Positions 15,619-15,928 of a DNA stretch of 15,928 bases are shown piece after piece. The stretch spans positions 1-15,928 of the forward strand of contig CAZXXS010000073.1 of assembly GCA_964644845.1 (NCBI GenBank), in the 5' to 3' direction. Made by a program: the position numbers and the translations under genes. Under the pieces are notes generated by a model. That model searched no databases, had not been told where the DNA came from, and was given only the letters and a program-made list of their open reading frames with translations. This DNA is from Geothermovivens sp964644845 (GTDB taxonomy: Bacteria; Zhuqueibacterota; Zhuqueibacteria; Oleimicrobiales; Geothermoviventaceae). The first letter of the stretch is position 1, and each line of letters opens with the position of its first letter.

Positions 15619-15928
15619 CTACCGCAGCACACAGATCTTTTGCACAGAATGAAAGCCTGGGGTTTCCACCCGAATGAAGTAGACGCCAGCAGGCACCGGG
15701 CTCCCACCAGCGTCACGACCGTCCCAAGTGTAACGTTGTTCGCTCGCCGCCTGCCGTTTTTCCGCGCACACACGCACCGTTCGACCCAGCACGTCCAGCA
15801 CGCGAACCGTGACAGTCTGAGGACGCCGAACGTGAACCCGTACGGTTGTTTGACTTGCAAACGGGTTCGGCCAGGCAGGACTGACGCGGAACGCGTTCGG
15901 AAGCACGGGTTCAGCGCTCGCTACCGCA
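15619..15928 (-). CDS. C-terminal end of a secreted protein with a T9SS/FlgD-like sorting domain (partial)
   Basis: Only the last 102 residues are inside the window; the frame stays open to the right edge, so the start lies outside. What is seen matches the type A C-terminal domain of type IX secretion cargo: a WPNPF motif, a hydrophobic VRVLDVLGRTVRV strand, then YTWDGRDAGGSPVPAGVYFIRV, and a short basic end. The related FlgD-type Ig fold has the same pattern. In T9SS organisms the domain directs passage through the outer membrane and is cleaved off, leaving the cargo released or surface-bound. The function of the exported part is unknown. Stop is at 15619. The domain is the best pointer to an FCB-group or neighbouring phylum. 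A GTG at 15906 should not be taken as the start. Confidence 0.85.
   Translation of the reverse strand, partial: AVASAEPVLPNAFRVSPAWPNPFASQTTVRVHVRRPQTVTVRVLDVLGRTVRVCAEKRQAASEQRYTWDGRDAGGSPVPAGVYFIRVETPGFHSVQKICVLR

Overview
The window comes from a bacterium with fairly GC-rich DNA and clear Shine-Dalgarno sequences before most genes. Bacterial identity rests on ribosomal protein S20 (rpsT), a HutH-type histidine ammonia-lyase, a CBS-containing IMP dehydrogenase and sigma70-like promoters. The gene cut off at the right edge ends in a domain resembling the C-terminal sorting domain of type IX secretion cargo. That points to the Bacteroidota/FCB superphylum or a neighbouring candidate phylum. 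The species cannot be named from this sequence.

Region 1 (353-8206, all + strand) holds six genes with no strong terminator between them: a stand-alone CheY-like response regulator, an orphan ParA-type ATPase without ParB, a membrane-anchored SLT lytic transglycosylase, a 700-residue acidic protein, an FtsZ-family GTPase with a long C-terminal extension, and a 491-residue acidic protein. The FtsZ core reads like archaeal FtsZ1 rather than typical bacterial FtsZ. Its extension contains a helical segment that fits the histidine-phosphotransfer (Hpt) pattern but has Gln where the phospho-accepting His should be. The two acidic proteins on either side of ftsZ each carry two more Hpt-like segments, again without the His (Tyr and Ser; Gln and Glu). 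The last protein also ends in a short basic amphipathic helix of the kind that tethers FtsA or MinD to the membrane. Together this looks like an undescribed division or cytoskeletal module: an archaeal-type FtsZ, pseudo-Hpt scaffold partners, a ParA-type positioning ATPase, a wall hydrolase and a response regulator as possible input. The assembly is inference; the domains and missing His residues are read directly.

Region 2 (8207-11450) is a 645-base stretch without a convincing gene, then glgP, an alpha-glucan phosphorylase of the DUF3417-containing type. Its ribosome binding site lies in the loop of a perfect inverted repeat. An intrinsic terminator follows.

Region 3 (11702-14860) is a likely two-gene transcription unit: a good promoter, hutH, then guaB 30 bases later, then a strong intrinsic terminator. 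No other histidine-degradation gene is present.

Region 4 (14931-15928, - strand) contains rpsT with its own promoter and terminator, convergent with guaB, and upstream of it the C-terminal end of a secreted protein that runs off the window.
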